A stretch of 64,000 nucleotides of DNA. Origin: Candidatus Planktophila lacus. GTDB lineage: Bacteria; Actinomycetota; Actinomycetes; Nanopelagicales; Nanopelagicaceae. Shown piece after piece: positions 15,757-24,776 of the stretch. Both the position numbers and the translations under genes were made by a program. The notes below the pieces were generated by a model. That model saw only the letters and a list, made by a program, of their open reading frames with translations. It did no database searches and had not been told where the DNA came from. The stretch's first letter is position 1. Each line of letters starts with the position of its first letter. The stretch is taken from NCBI RefSeq assembly GCF_002288325.1, contig NZ_CP016780.1, forward strand, positions 372,001 to 436,000, given 5' to 3'.

Positions 15757-16992
15757 TTATAGAGTTGCGAAAGCCAATACAACGTTGTGGCCGCCAAAAC
15801 CAAAGGAATCATTGAGCGCTGCGATTTGTCCAGCAGGCAATGAGCGTGGAGTGTCGCGCACCACATCGATAGTCACTGCAGGATCTAAATTCTCAATATT
15901 AATTGTTGGAGGAGCAAGACGTTCTTGTAGCGCCTTAACAATGAATACAGATTCAATTGCACCTGCGCCACCAAGTAGATGTCCGGTCATTGATTTAGTT
16001 GCAGATACTGCAACGTGGTCTGCGTCGACGCCGAGTGCTAAGCGCAACGCATTTGCTTCAGCAACATCGCCTGCTGGAGTTGAAGTCGCATGAGCGTTTA
16101 AGTGAACAATATCTTTTGTTGAAAGCTTGGCATCTTGTAGCGCAAATTTAATTGCGCGCTGCACACCTGAACCATCTGGGTCCGGAGCTGCGATGTGATA
16201 ACCATCTGAGGAAAGCCCTTGGCCAACTAGTTCGCAGTAAATCTTGGCGCCACGTGCTTTAGCGTGCTCGTACTCTTCAAGAACTAATATTCCGCCGCCT
16301 TCACCGAGTACAAAACCATCACGGTCAGCATCGTAAGGACGTGATGCGCGCTCTGGCGCATCGTTGCGGGTAGAAAGCGCCTTCATTGCAGCAAAGCCGG
16401 CCATCGGAAGTTGGTGAATTGCTGCTTCAACGCCGCCGCTAACAATTACATCGGCGCGATTTGAGCGGATCATTTCAAGTGCATAACCAATTGCTTCAGC
16501 ACCTGATGCACATGCGCTTACCGGTGTGTGGACTCCGGCGCGGGCTTGCAGTTCTAGACCAACGTTTGCAGCAGGTCCATTGGGCATCAACATCGGAACA
16601 GTGTGAGGACTGACTCCGCGTGCGCCTTTCTCTTTCAAATTATCGAATTGATCTAGCAAGGTAATAACGCCACCAATACCGGAAGCGATTACGACGCCGA
16701 GTCTTTCCTTATCAACATCTGGTGTACCTGCATCTTTCCAGGCTTCACGGGATGCAATGAGAGCAAATTGTTCTGAGCGATCAAGGCGGCGCATCTCAAC
16801 GCGCTCCATCTGATCGGCAGGTTCTGTAGCAACGCGCGCTGCGAAGTGCACAGGCAAGAGTTCGCGCCAATCTTCAGTTAGAAGACGGACTCCGCTCTTA
16901 CCGGCGATTAGTGCAGCCCAAGTCGATGCAACATCTCCACCAAGTGGAGTAGTTGCACCAAGACCTGTGACGACTACGCGACGTTGAGACAT
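15757..16992 (-). CDS. fabF: 3-oxoacyl-[ACP] synthase II
   Basis: A 411-aa KAS II condensing enzyme (KasA-like) that elongates acyl-ACP with malonyl-ACP in the cytosol. The catalytic triad is complete: Cys161 in VSACASGAEAIG, His in NAHATSTPAGD near residue 300 and His in KSMTGHLLGGAGA near residue 336. The C-terminal NDSFGFGGHNVVLAF motif is also present. It starts 9 bp after the acpP stop. Mycobacteria have two KAS genes here; this genome keeps one. Confidence 0.96.
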   Translation of the reverse strand: MSQRRVVVTGLGATTPLGGDVASTWAALIAGKSGVRLLTEDWRELLPVHFAARVATEPADQMERVEMRRLDRSEQFALIASREAWKDAGTPDVDKERLGVVIASGIGGVITLLDQFDNLKEKGARGVSPHTVPMLMPNGPAANVGLELQARAGVHTPVSACASGAEAIGYALEMIRSNRADVIVSGGVEAAIHQLPMAGFAAMKALSTRNDAPERASRPYDADRDGFVLGEGGGILVLEEYEHAKARGAKIYCELVGQGLSSDGYHIAAPDPDGSGVQRAIKFALQDAKLSTKDIVHLNAHATSTPAGDVAEANALRLALGVDADHVAVSATKSMTGHLLGGAGAIESVFIVKALQERLAPPTINIENLDPAVTIDVVRDTPRSLPAGQIAALNDSFGFGGHNVVLAFATL

Positions 16993-17001
16993 TTAAACTA
17001 C

Positions 17002-17250
17002 TTATACGGCAGCGCTAACGATGAAGTTAACTGCATCTCCTACTGTTGCAAGATCAGTTACCTTCTCGTCAGGAATCTTCACGCCAAAGCGCTCTTCGCA
17101 GGCAACTACAACTTCGACCATGCTAAGTGAATCTACTTCTAGGTCGTCAGTGAAGTTTTTATCGAGTTCGATTGATGCAGCTGGAATACCAGCAACTTCT
17201 TCAACGATCTCTTTGATTCCTGCAAGTACATCTGCGGCTAAAAGTGCCAT
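17002..17250 (-). CDS. acpP: Acyl carrier protein
   Basis: An 82-aa acidic carrier protein. Ser41 in the motif EVDSLSMVEVV is the phosphopantetheine attachment site. The surrounding helices match AcpP/AcpM, without the long C-terminal tail of mycobacterial AcpM. It carries acyl chains between FabD, FabH and FabF, whose genes flank it. A 117-bp gap to fabH contains no terminator that I can see. Confidence 0.95.
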   Translation of the reverse strand: MALLAADVLAGIKEIVEEVAGIPAASIELDKNFTDDLEVDSLSMVEVVVACEERFGVKIPDEKVTDLATVGDAVNFIVSAAV

Positions 17251-17367
17251 TTGTTTATTCCTTTTCTTTTATTAATTCTTGCTTTTCTCATCCGAGTCCA
17301 ACAGGTTGTAATTCTCTCTGATTAGATGCGCTACTTCCTAGTAATTCGAAGGCTTATCGCCAGAAAA

Positions 17368-18390
17368 TTATGGTTTAGGGGGTAATTTCACAACTTGCCC
17401 CGCGTAAACGAGACCTGCGCCATATCCGATTAAGAGCGCAATCTTGCCGTGAAGTTCGGGGTGTTTTGCCAGGAGCGCATCCATCGCAAGGGGGATTGAT
17501 GCGGCAGAGGTATTTCCATTTGTGCGAATGTCATCTGCAATCACAACTGACTCTGGCAACTTCATCTCTTTCGCCATAGTTTCGATGATGCGCACATTTG
17601 CTTGGTGTGGAATAAATGCATCAATCTCGTTTACCGATAAGCCGGCTGAATCAAGTGCCTTAAGCGCTGCCTTGCTCATTGAGAACACGGCCCAGCGGAA
17701 AACCTTCTGACCTTCTTGCGTGATATTCGGCCACTTAACATCTGCCTTAGTTAATTGAGTTTCAGTGTTGCGAACGTCAATCCATGATGGATTCATCAAG
17801 ATGGCATCGCGATTTTCCGAGTCAGATCCCCATTCAACTGGGCCAATTCCTGGTTCAGTTGATTCACCAATCACGACGGCGCCAGCGCCATCGGCGAAGA
17901 TAAATGCCGTTGCGCGATCAGTTGGGTCGGTGAAATCCGAAATCTTTTCTACACCAATTACGAGAACTTTCTTCGCGCTACCGGCGCGCACCATGTCGTG
18001 TGCCATGGCAACGCCGTAACAGAACCCTGCGCAGGCAGCGCTAATGTCGAGCGCAGCCGCAGTTGGATTCCCCATTCGCTGAATAACTGCAGTTGCTGCA
18101 GAAGGTGCTTGGTGCGGATAGGTAATTGTTGCCACAACGACGGTATCAATATCGCCGATAGTAAGTTTGGCGCGAGCTAGCGCTTGTTCTGCTGCGCCAA
18201 TTGCCATATCGACAACTGATTCATCTGCGCCAGCAAAGCGGCGAGATTCGATGCCGGTGCGCTGCACAATCCATTCATCACTGGAATCAATTAAATCTAC
18301 GATCTCCGAGTTTGGAACCAGGCGAGATGGGCGATAGGCACCGACAGATAAAATCGTGCTCTCGCTACCAGTTTTTACTTTGATCGCCAT
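17368..18390 (-). CDS. fabH: 3-oxoacyl-[ACP] synthase III
   Basis: A 340-aa KAS III enzyme that starts fatty-acid synthesis by condensing an acyl-CoA primer with malonyl-ACP. The triad is Cys120 in DISAACAGFCYG, His in AFIPHQANVRI near residue 260 and Asn in RTNGNTSAASIP near residue 290. The N-terminal DEWIVQRTGIESRRF motif is also typical. The primer is not readable from sequence; branched primers are common in Actinobacteria. It lies 16 bp downstream of fabD. Confidence 0.96.
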   Translation of the reverse strand: MAIKVKTGSESTILSVGAYRPSRLVPNSEIVDLIDSSDEWIVQRTGIESRRFAGADESVVDMAIGAAEQALARAKLTIGDIDTVVVATITYPHQAPSAATAVIQRMGNPTAAALDISAACAGFCYGVAMAHDMVRAGSAKKVLVIGVEKISDFTDPTDRATAFIFADGAGAVVIGESTEPGIGPVEWGSDSENRDAILMNPSWIDVRNTETQLTKADVKWPNITQEGQKVFRWAVFSMSKAALKALDSAGLSVNEIDAFIPHQANVRIIETMAKEMKLPESVVIADDIRTNGNTSAASIPLAMDALLAKHPELHGKIALLIGYGAGLVYAGQVVKLPPKP

Positions 18391-18406
18391 CGCTCTACCT
18401 TAACTC

Positions 18407-19321
18407 TTAATTACTTACTTCTTGGTTATGTCGCAGTGCAAATTCATTAGCTAACTCAAGATCAGCAACTGCCTTGAGTGCAAAGGTTTCAACGATTGGT
18501 ACCGCGCGCTTTAAGAGACCGACCAAGGTTCCAGCAGGTGGAACTTCTAGTGCACCAGATACGTTCTCGGAGAGCGTTGTCATACATAGATCCCAACGAA
18601 CTGGGTTAGAGATCTGGGCAACGATGCGATCTAAGATTTCACGTCCATCACGAATTACCGCACCATCTTTATTGGAGATAACACCACACTTTGGATCTTG
18701 CACCTCAAGTGAAGCAGCAAGTGCGCGAAGCGGTGCAACCGCAGGTTCCATATAGGAAGTGTGAAATGCGCCAGCCACCGCAAGAGCGCGCACACGTGCA
18801 CCTTCGGGTGCTAATTGTGCAAGCGCCTCTAAATCTCCAGCAGCAACAATCTGTCCAGCGCCGTTATCGTTTGCCGCGACCAATCCAAGATCTGCAATTG
18901 CACGAAGTACGACTTCACGATCTCCACCTAAGACCGCCGCCATCCCAGCTGGTTTAATTGCAGCGGCTTTTGCCATTTCAATTCCACGAGCACGTACCAA
19001 CTTCATCGCATCCAGGTCGTTAATAACTCCTGCTAGGGCAGCAGCGGTGATTTCACCTACTGAATGACCTGCGACAAATGCAAGGTTATTTTCTTTATTG
19101 AGTGCCCGAGCACCAAGTAAACCAGCAGCAACAATTAACGGTTGGGCATTTGCGGTGTCTTTAATTTCTTCGGCATCAGCGGTTGTGCCTAAGCGAACTA
19201 GATCAAGTCCTATTTCGTGTGACCACTGCTGCACAAGGAGCTTGGCGGCAGGATCTTGTATCCATGGCTCCAGCATTCCTGGAGTCTGGGCACCTTGACC
19301 CGGTGCGACTAATGCGAGCAT
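18407..19321 (-). CDS. fabD: Malonyl-CoA:ACP transacylase
   Basis: A 304-aa transacylase that loads malonate on ACP. The nucleophile elbow VAGHSVGEITA carries Ser87, and the active His is in AVAGAFHTSYM near residue 194. The N-terminal VAPGQGAQTPGML is typical. No Shine-Dalgarno site precedes the ATG; TAAAAT ends about 8 bp upstream, which would fit a leaderless transcript, though the evidence is weak. It is the first gene of the fatty-acid operon. No FasR-type regulator lies next to it, unlike in Streptomyces. Confidence 0.93.
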   Translation of the reverse strand: MLALVAPGQGAQTPGMLEPWIQDPAAKLLVQQWSHEIGLDLVRLGTTADAEEIKDTANAQPLIVAAGLLGARALNKENNLAFVAGHSVGEITAAALAGVINDLDAMKLVRARGIEMAKAAAIKPAGMAAVLGGDREVVLRAIADLGLVAANDNGAGQIVAAGDLEALAQLAPEGARVRALAVAGAFHTSYMEPAVAPLRALAASLEVQDPKCGVISNKDGAVIRDGREILDRIVAQISNPVRWDLCMTTLSENVSGALEVPPAGTLVGLLKRAVPIVETFALKAVADLELANEFALRHNQEVSN

Positions 19322-19393
19322 GGTTCAAATTTTAGGTGAGCGTGATGTTTACTACCTAGTACCTGCGCATTTCTAGCGCGGTTAATTACAAAA

Positions 19394-21508
19394 TTAATTG
19401 CGTGTTACTAGCCACACCTGCGCACAATGCGCCGCCACATCTACTTTGCTGGCGGGCGGGCGAATGATCGGTTCGTGTGTTTGCACTGGTGTTGCGGCAT
19501 CGAAGATTCTGCGGAATGAGTGTCCCCAGTTTTCATCGGGCAAGGTAAATGGTGTCTCTGATTTGGAAGAGTTAAGAAGTAATAGAAGTCCGCGCTCTGA
19601 ACCAGCTTCGATAAATACTGTCAGGCTGCGCTTTTCACCATCTTGCCAGTGATCTTCATGCATCTCATGACCGCCAAGTGAGAACCACGCAATATCTTTT
19701 CGTTTCGTTCCGGCATCAACTGTGCCGGTAAAGAATTCGTGTGCGACACCTTCTAGGTACTGCTTACGAATATGGGCAAGTTCAGAGACCGCATCGAAGA
19801 GATCAGATTCTTCTTCATTTAACTTCCACTTATTTGCCCAACCACCCAGGAAGTTTGCTTCGCTATCTTCCATAAGCGGGCTCATATCTCGTGGCAGTGA
19901 GTAACCATTATTAGAACCGTTTTGAGTACGACCAATTTCATCGCCCATAGTCATCATCGGCACACCTGAAGAGAGAAGCAGCGTTGCCATCATTGATTTC
20001 TTCAATTGATGACGGTGAGCTTTAACTAAGGGATCATCGCTAGGACCTTCAACGCCGAGATTCCAAGAGCGGTTGTCGTTATGGCCATCTTTGCTATCTT
20101 CTTGATTCGGGCCGTTATGTTTATCTTGGTACATAACTAAGTCGGCCAAGGTAAAGCCATCATGTGCGGAGATGAAGTTAATTGATGAAGTTGGCCCGCG
20201 ATAATAGAAAATATCGCTTGAGCCACTGATGCGCGATGCGATATCAGCAACGCCTTCGCCGTAACCGCGCGCTAAATCACCTAACCAGAACTGGCGCACC
20301 GAGTCGCGATAAGCATCGTTCCACTCGCGCCACGGATGCGGGAAATCACCTAGCGAATAACGAGTTACATCCCAAGGCTCAGCGATCATCTTAAAGTTAC
20401 GTAAAACTGAATCTGCTTCGATAGCTGACATAAGCGATGAGTTAAATGCGCTGTGGCTGGTGTACAACGCTGCTGCTAAATCAAATCTAAAGCCATCTAC
20501 GCCAATTACTTCAACCCACCAACGAAGTGAATCAACAATATGTCGCACCGCATGTGGATTACTGCTGGCTAAGGTGTTGCCGCATCCGGTTACATCGATG
20601 TAATTGCCTTGGCTATCTTGGCGATACCAAGCTTTATTGTCGATACCTTTAAAAGATAACGTCGGTCCACCAACTCCGCCTTCAGCGGTGTGGTTGTAAA
20701 CGACATCGAGAATTACCTCAATATCGTTCTCGTGTAAGCGATCAACAGCTTCTTGTAACTCTGAAATCGGATCTGCGGTTGCCGCATATGCGCCATGCGG
20801 TGCGCTAAAGGCAATTGCGTTATAGCCCCAATGGTTTTTCCGGCCGCGGTCCCAGATAGATGGTTCGGTTAGATAAGAATGAATTGGCAGAAGTTCAAGT
20901 GCGGTAACGCCTAATTTCTTTAGATGCGCAATCGTGCTGGGATGGCCAAGTGCTTTATATGTACCGCGTTCGTTGGCGGGAATCTCTTCATTCTTTGCAG
21001 TCAAACCTTGAACATGTGCTTCGTAAATTAAAGTGTTTGCCCAAGGAACAAGCGGGCGATGTATCTCGCGCACCGGATGGTTTGTAACGACGGAGTAAGG
21101 AACAGAGCCTGCGCTATCGCGATCATCGCGCACCGTGTTATCGCCGCTTCCGATTGCATCACTTGCGACATGTCCATAAATTTCAGGGACATATTCCAAT
21201 TGGCCATCTAGTTGATGGGTGTAAGGATCGATCAATAGTTTTGCCGCGTTAAAGCGCACACCATTTTCAGGTTGCCATGGGCCGTAGACGCGATAGCCAT
21301 AACGTTGTCCGGCCTTTACTCCCGCTAAGTAGCCGTGCCAGATCGGGCCATTGCGATGTGACATCGCAAAGCGAGTTTCAACTAACTTGCCATTGGCCTC
21401 ATTGAAGAGGCAGAGCTCGATGGCATCTGCGGCGTTAGACCAGATTGCAAAGTTTGCTCCACCATCTGTAAGTGTGGCCCCGAGGGTGAGAGGGTCGGCT
21501 GGGAGCAT
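19394..21508 (-). CDS. glgX: Glycogen debranching enzyme GlgX (GH13)
   Basis: A 704-aa isoamylase-type debranching enzyme. The N-terminal CBM48 begins LTLGATLTDGGANFAIWS. The GH13 barrel has VILDVVYNHTAEG near residue 270, the nucleophile in GVDGFRFDLAA near 345, the acid/base in KMIAEPWDVTRY near 382 and the third acid in ISAHDGFTLAD near 452. The C-terminal beta domain follows. It removes alpha-1,6 branches from glycogen limit dextrins. The start codon lies inside the end of the upstream SGNH gene (127-bp overlap), and only a weak AGGG site precedes it. Confidence 0.93.
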   Translation of the reverse strand: MLPADPLTLGATLTDGGANFAIWSNAADAIELCLFNEANGKLVETRFAMSHRNGPIWHGYLAGVKAGQRYGYRVYGPWQPENGVRFNAAKLLIDPYTHQLDGQLEYVPEIYGHVASDAIGSGDNTVRDDRDSAGSVPYSVVTNHPVREIHRPLVPWANTLIYEAHVQGLTAKNEEIPANERGTYKALGHPSTIAHLKKLGVTALELLPIHSYLTEPSIWDRGRKNHWGYNAIAFSAPHGAYAATADPISELQEAVDRLHENDIEVILDVVYNHTAEGGVGGPTLSFKGIDNKAWYRQDSQGNYIDVTGCGNTLASSNPHAVRHIVDSLRWWVEVIGVDGFRFDLAAALYTSHSAFNSSLMSAIEADSVLRNFKMIAEPWDVTRYSLGDFPHPWREWNDAYRDSVRQFWLGDLARGYGEGVADIASRISGSSDIFYYRGPTSSINFISAHDGFTLADLVMYQDKHNGPNQEDSKDGHNDNRSWNLGVEGPSDDPLVKAHRHQLKKSMMATLLLSSGVPMMTMGDEIGRTQNGSNNGYSLPRDMSPLMEDSEANFLGGWANKWKLNEEESDLFDAVSELAHIRKQYLEGVAHEFFTGTVDAGTKRKDIAWFSLGGHEMHEDHWQDGEKRSLTVFIEAGSERGLLLLLNSSKSETPFTLPDENWGHSFRRIFDAATPVQTHEPIIRPPASKVDVAAHCAQVWLVTRN

Positions 21509-22317
21509 GGACTTATCTTGCCCTGCAAGCCTTTAAATTGGGAAACTAGACCTGCAAATTTCTGGCGAATTATGAAGATTAGCTCAGCAGCGCTCAGCAA
21601 AATAAGCCCAGGTAGCAGATCAACGCTGCGCTTTAAAAACCATGGAGTGCCATTCCTCAACATCCAGATAATTGAATCGCGACGGCTCCGGTTATTTACG
21701 GGATCGATCTTTACTTCACCGATCTCATAACCACGATGAGTTAAGAGGTTGGCATATTGTGCAGCGATAAATTGATGGCCTAATTTGCTGGGATGCATAC
21801 GATCTACGTGCCATTTCTCGCGCGCATAAATATCCTGCAACGAGCGAGTCTCCATCAGTACTGCTCCAAAAGTTTTGCCAAGGGCTCTTGTAGATGCATT
21901 TACCGCGGCAACTCTGCGACGGCAGATTCGCCCAATTAGATATGGCATAGGCACGATCTTGGTTGGATCATGAAGTTCAAGCAACATAATCGTGCAACCT
22001 CTAGATACAAGTTCTAGCAAAGTCTTTCGCAAGTTCTCTGCAAACTTCTGTGGGTTGAAGTTGCTGCGCAAAAGATCATTGCCACCTACAACAACTGCTA
22101 CTAAATCCGGGTTATGGAGCAAAATTTTTGGAAGTTGCTCTTCCAATACTTCAGCTGACCTTGCACCCGGGCGAGATGCATTGATAAAGATCAGCGGTTC
22201 TTGAAATGATTTAGCTAGGTGATAACTCCAGCCTAGGTTGTTACCATGGCCGTCAGAATCTCCAACACCGGATGCCGCGCTATCGCCGATCACAGCAAAG
22301 GTAAGCGGCGCGCTCAT
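21382..22317 (-). CDS. SGNH/GDSL-type hydrolase
   Basis: A 311-aa protein. Residues 7-14 carry the block I serine in AVIGDSAASGVGD. Block III is GGNDLL near residue 78, and block V is DRMHPSKLGHQF near residue 174, completing an esterase/acetylhydrolase-type SGNH site. A hydrophobic segment (LPGLILLSAAELIFII near residue 240) could anchor it to the membrane. There is no signal peptide. About the last 42 residues are proline- and serine-rich and lie over the start of glgX in another frame, so they look like run-on sequence rather than a domain. It follows the GT4 gene with a 2-bp gap. The substrate is unknown. Confidence 0.82.
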   Translation of the reverse strand: MSAPLTFAVIGDSAASGVGDSDGHGNNLGWSYHLAKSFQEPLIFINASRPGARSAEVLEEQLPKILLHNPDLVAVVVGGNDLLRSNFNPQKFAENLRKTLLELVSRGCTIMLLELHDPTKIVPMPYLIGRICRRRVAAVNASTRALGKTFGAVLMETRSLQDIYAREKWHVDRMHPSKLGHQFIAAQYANLLTHRGYEIGEVKIDPVNNRSRRDSIIWMLRNGTPWFLKRSVDLLPGLILLSAAELIFIIRQKFAGLVSQFKGLQGKISPCSQPTLSPSGPHLQMVEQTLQSGLTPQMPSSSASSMRPMAS

Positions 22318-22319
22318 AG

Positions 22320-23465
22320 TTAAGCCGCCCTCAGAACTTGGAGGTTTGGCTTCTTACCGAGTGAAAGCATCTGCGAGATAGTTGAGGACCAAGGGAAGTT
22401 CTCGGCCTGGTGATGGCAACGACTGCGCAAAGTGTTATCTGTCTTCAACTTACCAATTAGCGTTTCGATCGCGTCAGCAAAGTCAGAACCGTTATTTGCC
22501 GCCACTTGCCCAACAAAATCTGAAGAATCAACGAGAAGGAATTCACCGACCGCACTTGTTTCTGAGGCAACAACCGGTGTTCCGCTGGCTAAAGATTCAA
22601 GGGCCGATAAGCAGAAAGTCTCAATTGGTCCAGGTGCAATTGAGATATCGGCTGAAGCGACAACCGATGCGAGATATTTCTTATCCGAGATATAACCGAG
22701 AAAAGTTACAGGAATATCGCGGGAAGATTCGTAAAGTTTCTTATGTAGCGGCCCAGTTCCAACATAGATTAGACGCGCATTAACTCCGCGCTTTAACAGC
22801 TCGCGCAGGGCTTGGATTGATCGCTCTGGCTTCTTCTCTGGTGAAAGTCTTCCGCAATGAACGAGAAGAATTTCGCCACCCTTTAAAAGTTTGGTGCGTA
22901 ACTCAAGATCGCGGTTCTTTGGTGAGAAAGTCTTAAGATCAACGCCCAAGGGAACTTGAATCAAGTTCTTAGTTCCTATGGCAAGAAATTCTGAAGATGC
23001 AAATTTAGTTGTGGCAATTACATAGTCAAATGATTTGGCAAGCCGTTGGTTATGCCAGGCAACGAACTTCTTGGCTGAAAATGGTAGATAAGTCTTGATC
23101 AACCCGCGCAAAGTTTCGTGGCTAAATACCAACGTTGTGATCTTGCGTGACTTCGCCCAACGCCCAACGCTGGAAAGGGTAAATCGATCAGATACTTCGA
23201 TGCGATCAGGTGAAAGCGCAAGCAACATATTTCTGATCTGACGATTTGATTTGATGATGCGGTATCCACCCGTAAATGGAATAAGTAAAGATGGAACTGT
23301 AATTCTGGTGCCGTGTGGCGTCTTTTCATGATGCAGACCAGCGCCTGGAACTATGTAGGTAAATTCATGGCCCTGGCTTGTATATCCAGTGCCGAGATTA
23401 TGAAGCGTGGTCTTTATGCCACCGGACTTAGGGCCATAGAAATTGGCGATGTGGATAATTTTCAT
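22320..23465 (-). CDS. GT4-family glycosyltransferase
   Basis: A 381-aa GT-B fold transferase. The N-terminus MKIIHIANFYGPKSGGIKTT is the acceptor-side start motif. The donor-side half has LVHCGRLSPEKKPERSIQAL near residue 208 and the family EX7E motif in APGPIETFCLSALESLASGT near residue 285. It overlaps the upstream glycosyltransferase by 4 bp. The pair probably acts in sequence on the same lipid or cell-envelope glycan. Donor and acceptor cannot be read directly; GDP-mannose is plausible given the neighbour. Confidence 0.85.
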   Translation of the reverse strand: MKIIHIANFYGPKSGGIKTTLHNLGTGYTSQGHEFTYIVPGAGLHHEKTPHGTRITVPSLLIPFTGGYRIIKSNRQIRNMLLALSPDRIEVSDRFTLSSVGRWAKSRKITTLVFSHETLRGLIKTYLPFSAKKFVAWHNQRLAKSFDYVIATTKFASSEFLAIGTKNLIQVPLGVDLKTFSPKNRDLELRTKLLKGGEILLVHCGRLSPEKKPERSIQALRELLKRGVNARLIYVGTGPLHKKLYESSRDIPVTFLGYISDKKYLASVVASADISIAPGPIETFCLSALESLASGTPVVASETSAVGEFLLVDSSDFVGQVAANNGSDFADAIETLIGKLKTDNTLRSRCHHQAENFPWSSTISQMLSLGKKPNLQVLRAA

Positions 23466-24646
23466 GCGACCAGATCTTTCTGTGATGCAACAACGCGGAT
23501 AGTTTCTCGATAATGCTTAATAAGTTCTTCATTGATCTGATCCCATGTTCGATGTTCTACGGATTTACGTGCAGCTTCTTCCATTAGATCCCGCGCTGGA
23601 TGCTCGGCAAGAGTGAAGACAGATTCCAAGAGTTGATGTGAGTTTGATGTGTCGATTAAAAGCCCGGTTTTTCCGTGTTCAATCAGATCTGTAGGGCCAC
23701 CGGTGTCGGGGCCTACGACCACTGTTCCTGAGGCGAGTGATTCTTGAATCGCCTGGCAGAAAGTTTCGTGTTTGCCAGTATGAACAAAGACATCAAGTGC
23801 TGCCACATACCGCGCCAGTTCTGCACCAGATTGATATCCCACAAAGATTGCGTTGGGAAGATCGTCCTCTAATTTAGTTCGCGCAGGTCCATCGCCCACA
23901 ATTACCAATTGGAAATCTGGGTGGCGATCGATAACTTCTAGATCACTTACTCGCTTCTCGTTTGCAAGACGGCCCACATAACCAACTAGATATTTAGGTG
24001 AAGGCTTTCTACCGCGGGTTGTTAAAAGTTCGCTACGGAAATCTGCATCAAATTTAGAAGGCTGGAAGTTTTCAATGTTTACTCCACGCTGCCAGAGCTT
24101 TATGTTTTTAACGCCAGAGTTTTCAAGATCGCGGCAGGCCCAGGATGAAGGAGCAAGAGTGAGATCGGTAGTCGAGTGAATTCGTGCGACCCAGCGTTTC
24201 AGAGTTGCATGCGCAATTGTTAAACCGTAATGACGAGCAAAGCCTGCGATATCAGTTTGATAAACCGAAACAGTTGGTATGCCGGCCTTCTTGGCTAACC
24301 GTGCAACGTAATGGCCTAAGAAGATTGGTGAAGCTAGATGGATTACATCTGGTGCAAAGCCTTCGATAAATGGTTCGAGAGTTCGCTGCGGGAGTCCCAT
24401 CGGAATCAACTTCTTCATATCGATACTTGGAACGTGCTTAATCTTGTATCCGCAATATTCCTTGGGCGCGTTCTCGCTCTCAGGTGCGATAACCAGCACT
24501 TGATGTCCTTGTGATCTGCAGAATTCGAGAAGGCGAAGTACTGAGTTAGTTACGCCATTTACTTGCGGGAGGAAGGCCTCCGTTACGACAAGTATTCGCA
24601 GAGGGTTGGCGTCTTTAACTTCCAACGCCTCTCTAAATTCCAACAT
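23462..24646 (-). CDS. GT4-family glycosyltransferase, MgtA/PimB-like mannosyltransferase
   Basis: A 394-aa GT-B transferase resembling actinobacterial GDP-mannose-dependent alpha-mannosyltransferases (MgtA type). It has VTEAFLPQVNGVTNSVLRLL near residue 21, HLASPIFLGHYVARLAKKAG near 104, VGYVGRLANEKRVSDL near 218 and the EX7E acidic pair in HTGKHETFCQAIQESLASGT near 300. Such enzymes add mannose to glycolipid carriers at the inner membrane face. It heads the minus-strand GT-GT-SGNH-glgX run. Upstream lies a 9-bp inverted repeat. Confidence 0.83.
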   Translation of the reverse strand: MLEFREALEVKDANPLRILVVTEAFLPQVNGVTNSVLRLLEFCRSQGHQVLVIAPESENAPKEYCGYKIKHVPSIDMKKLIPMGLPQRTLEPFIEGFAPDVIHLASPIFLGHYVARLAKKAGIPTVSVYQTDIAGFARHYGLTIAHATLKRWVARIHSTTDLTLAPSSWACRDLENSGVKNIKLWQRGVNIENFQPSKFDADFRSELLTTRGRKPSPKYLVGYVGRLANEKRVSDLEVIDRHPDFQLVIVGDGPARTKLEDDLPNAIFVGYQSGAELARYVAALDVFVHTGKHETFCQAIQESLASGTVVVGPDTGGPTDLIEHGKTGLLIDTSNSHQLLESVFTLAEHPARDLMEEAARKSVEHRTWDQINEELIKHYRETIRVVASQKDLVA

Positions 24647-24649
24647 GGT

Positions 24650-24690
24650 TCACAGGTTGAAGGTTAAAACCGACTTAAAGGAACCTGTGA
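24650..24690. repeat. Inverted repeat between mannosyltransferase and etfB genes
   Basis: TCACAGGTT (24650-24658) and AACCTGTGA (24682-24690) are exact inverted copies 23 bp apart in the divergent gap. The first arm lies within GTTCACAGGTT (24648-24658), an 11-mer that occurs again at 52331-52341 upstream of the PhoX-like gene. It could be a regulator site or an mRNA leader hairpin of the minus-strand gene. Confidence 0.5.
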
Positions 24691-24776
24691 GGTTAAGTGT
24701 TGGCAAAGGAAAGATGAAGTATTGGTTGAGGGTTTTGCCCTAGCGGAAAAGGCTACTGGTCGGTAACATCTGCGCT

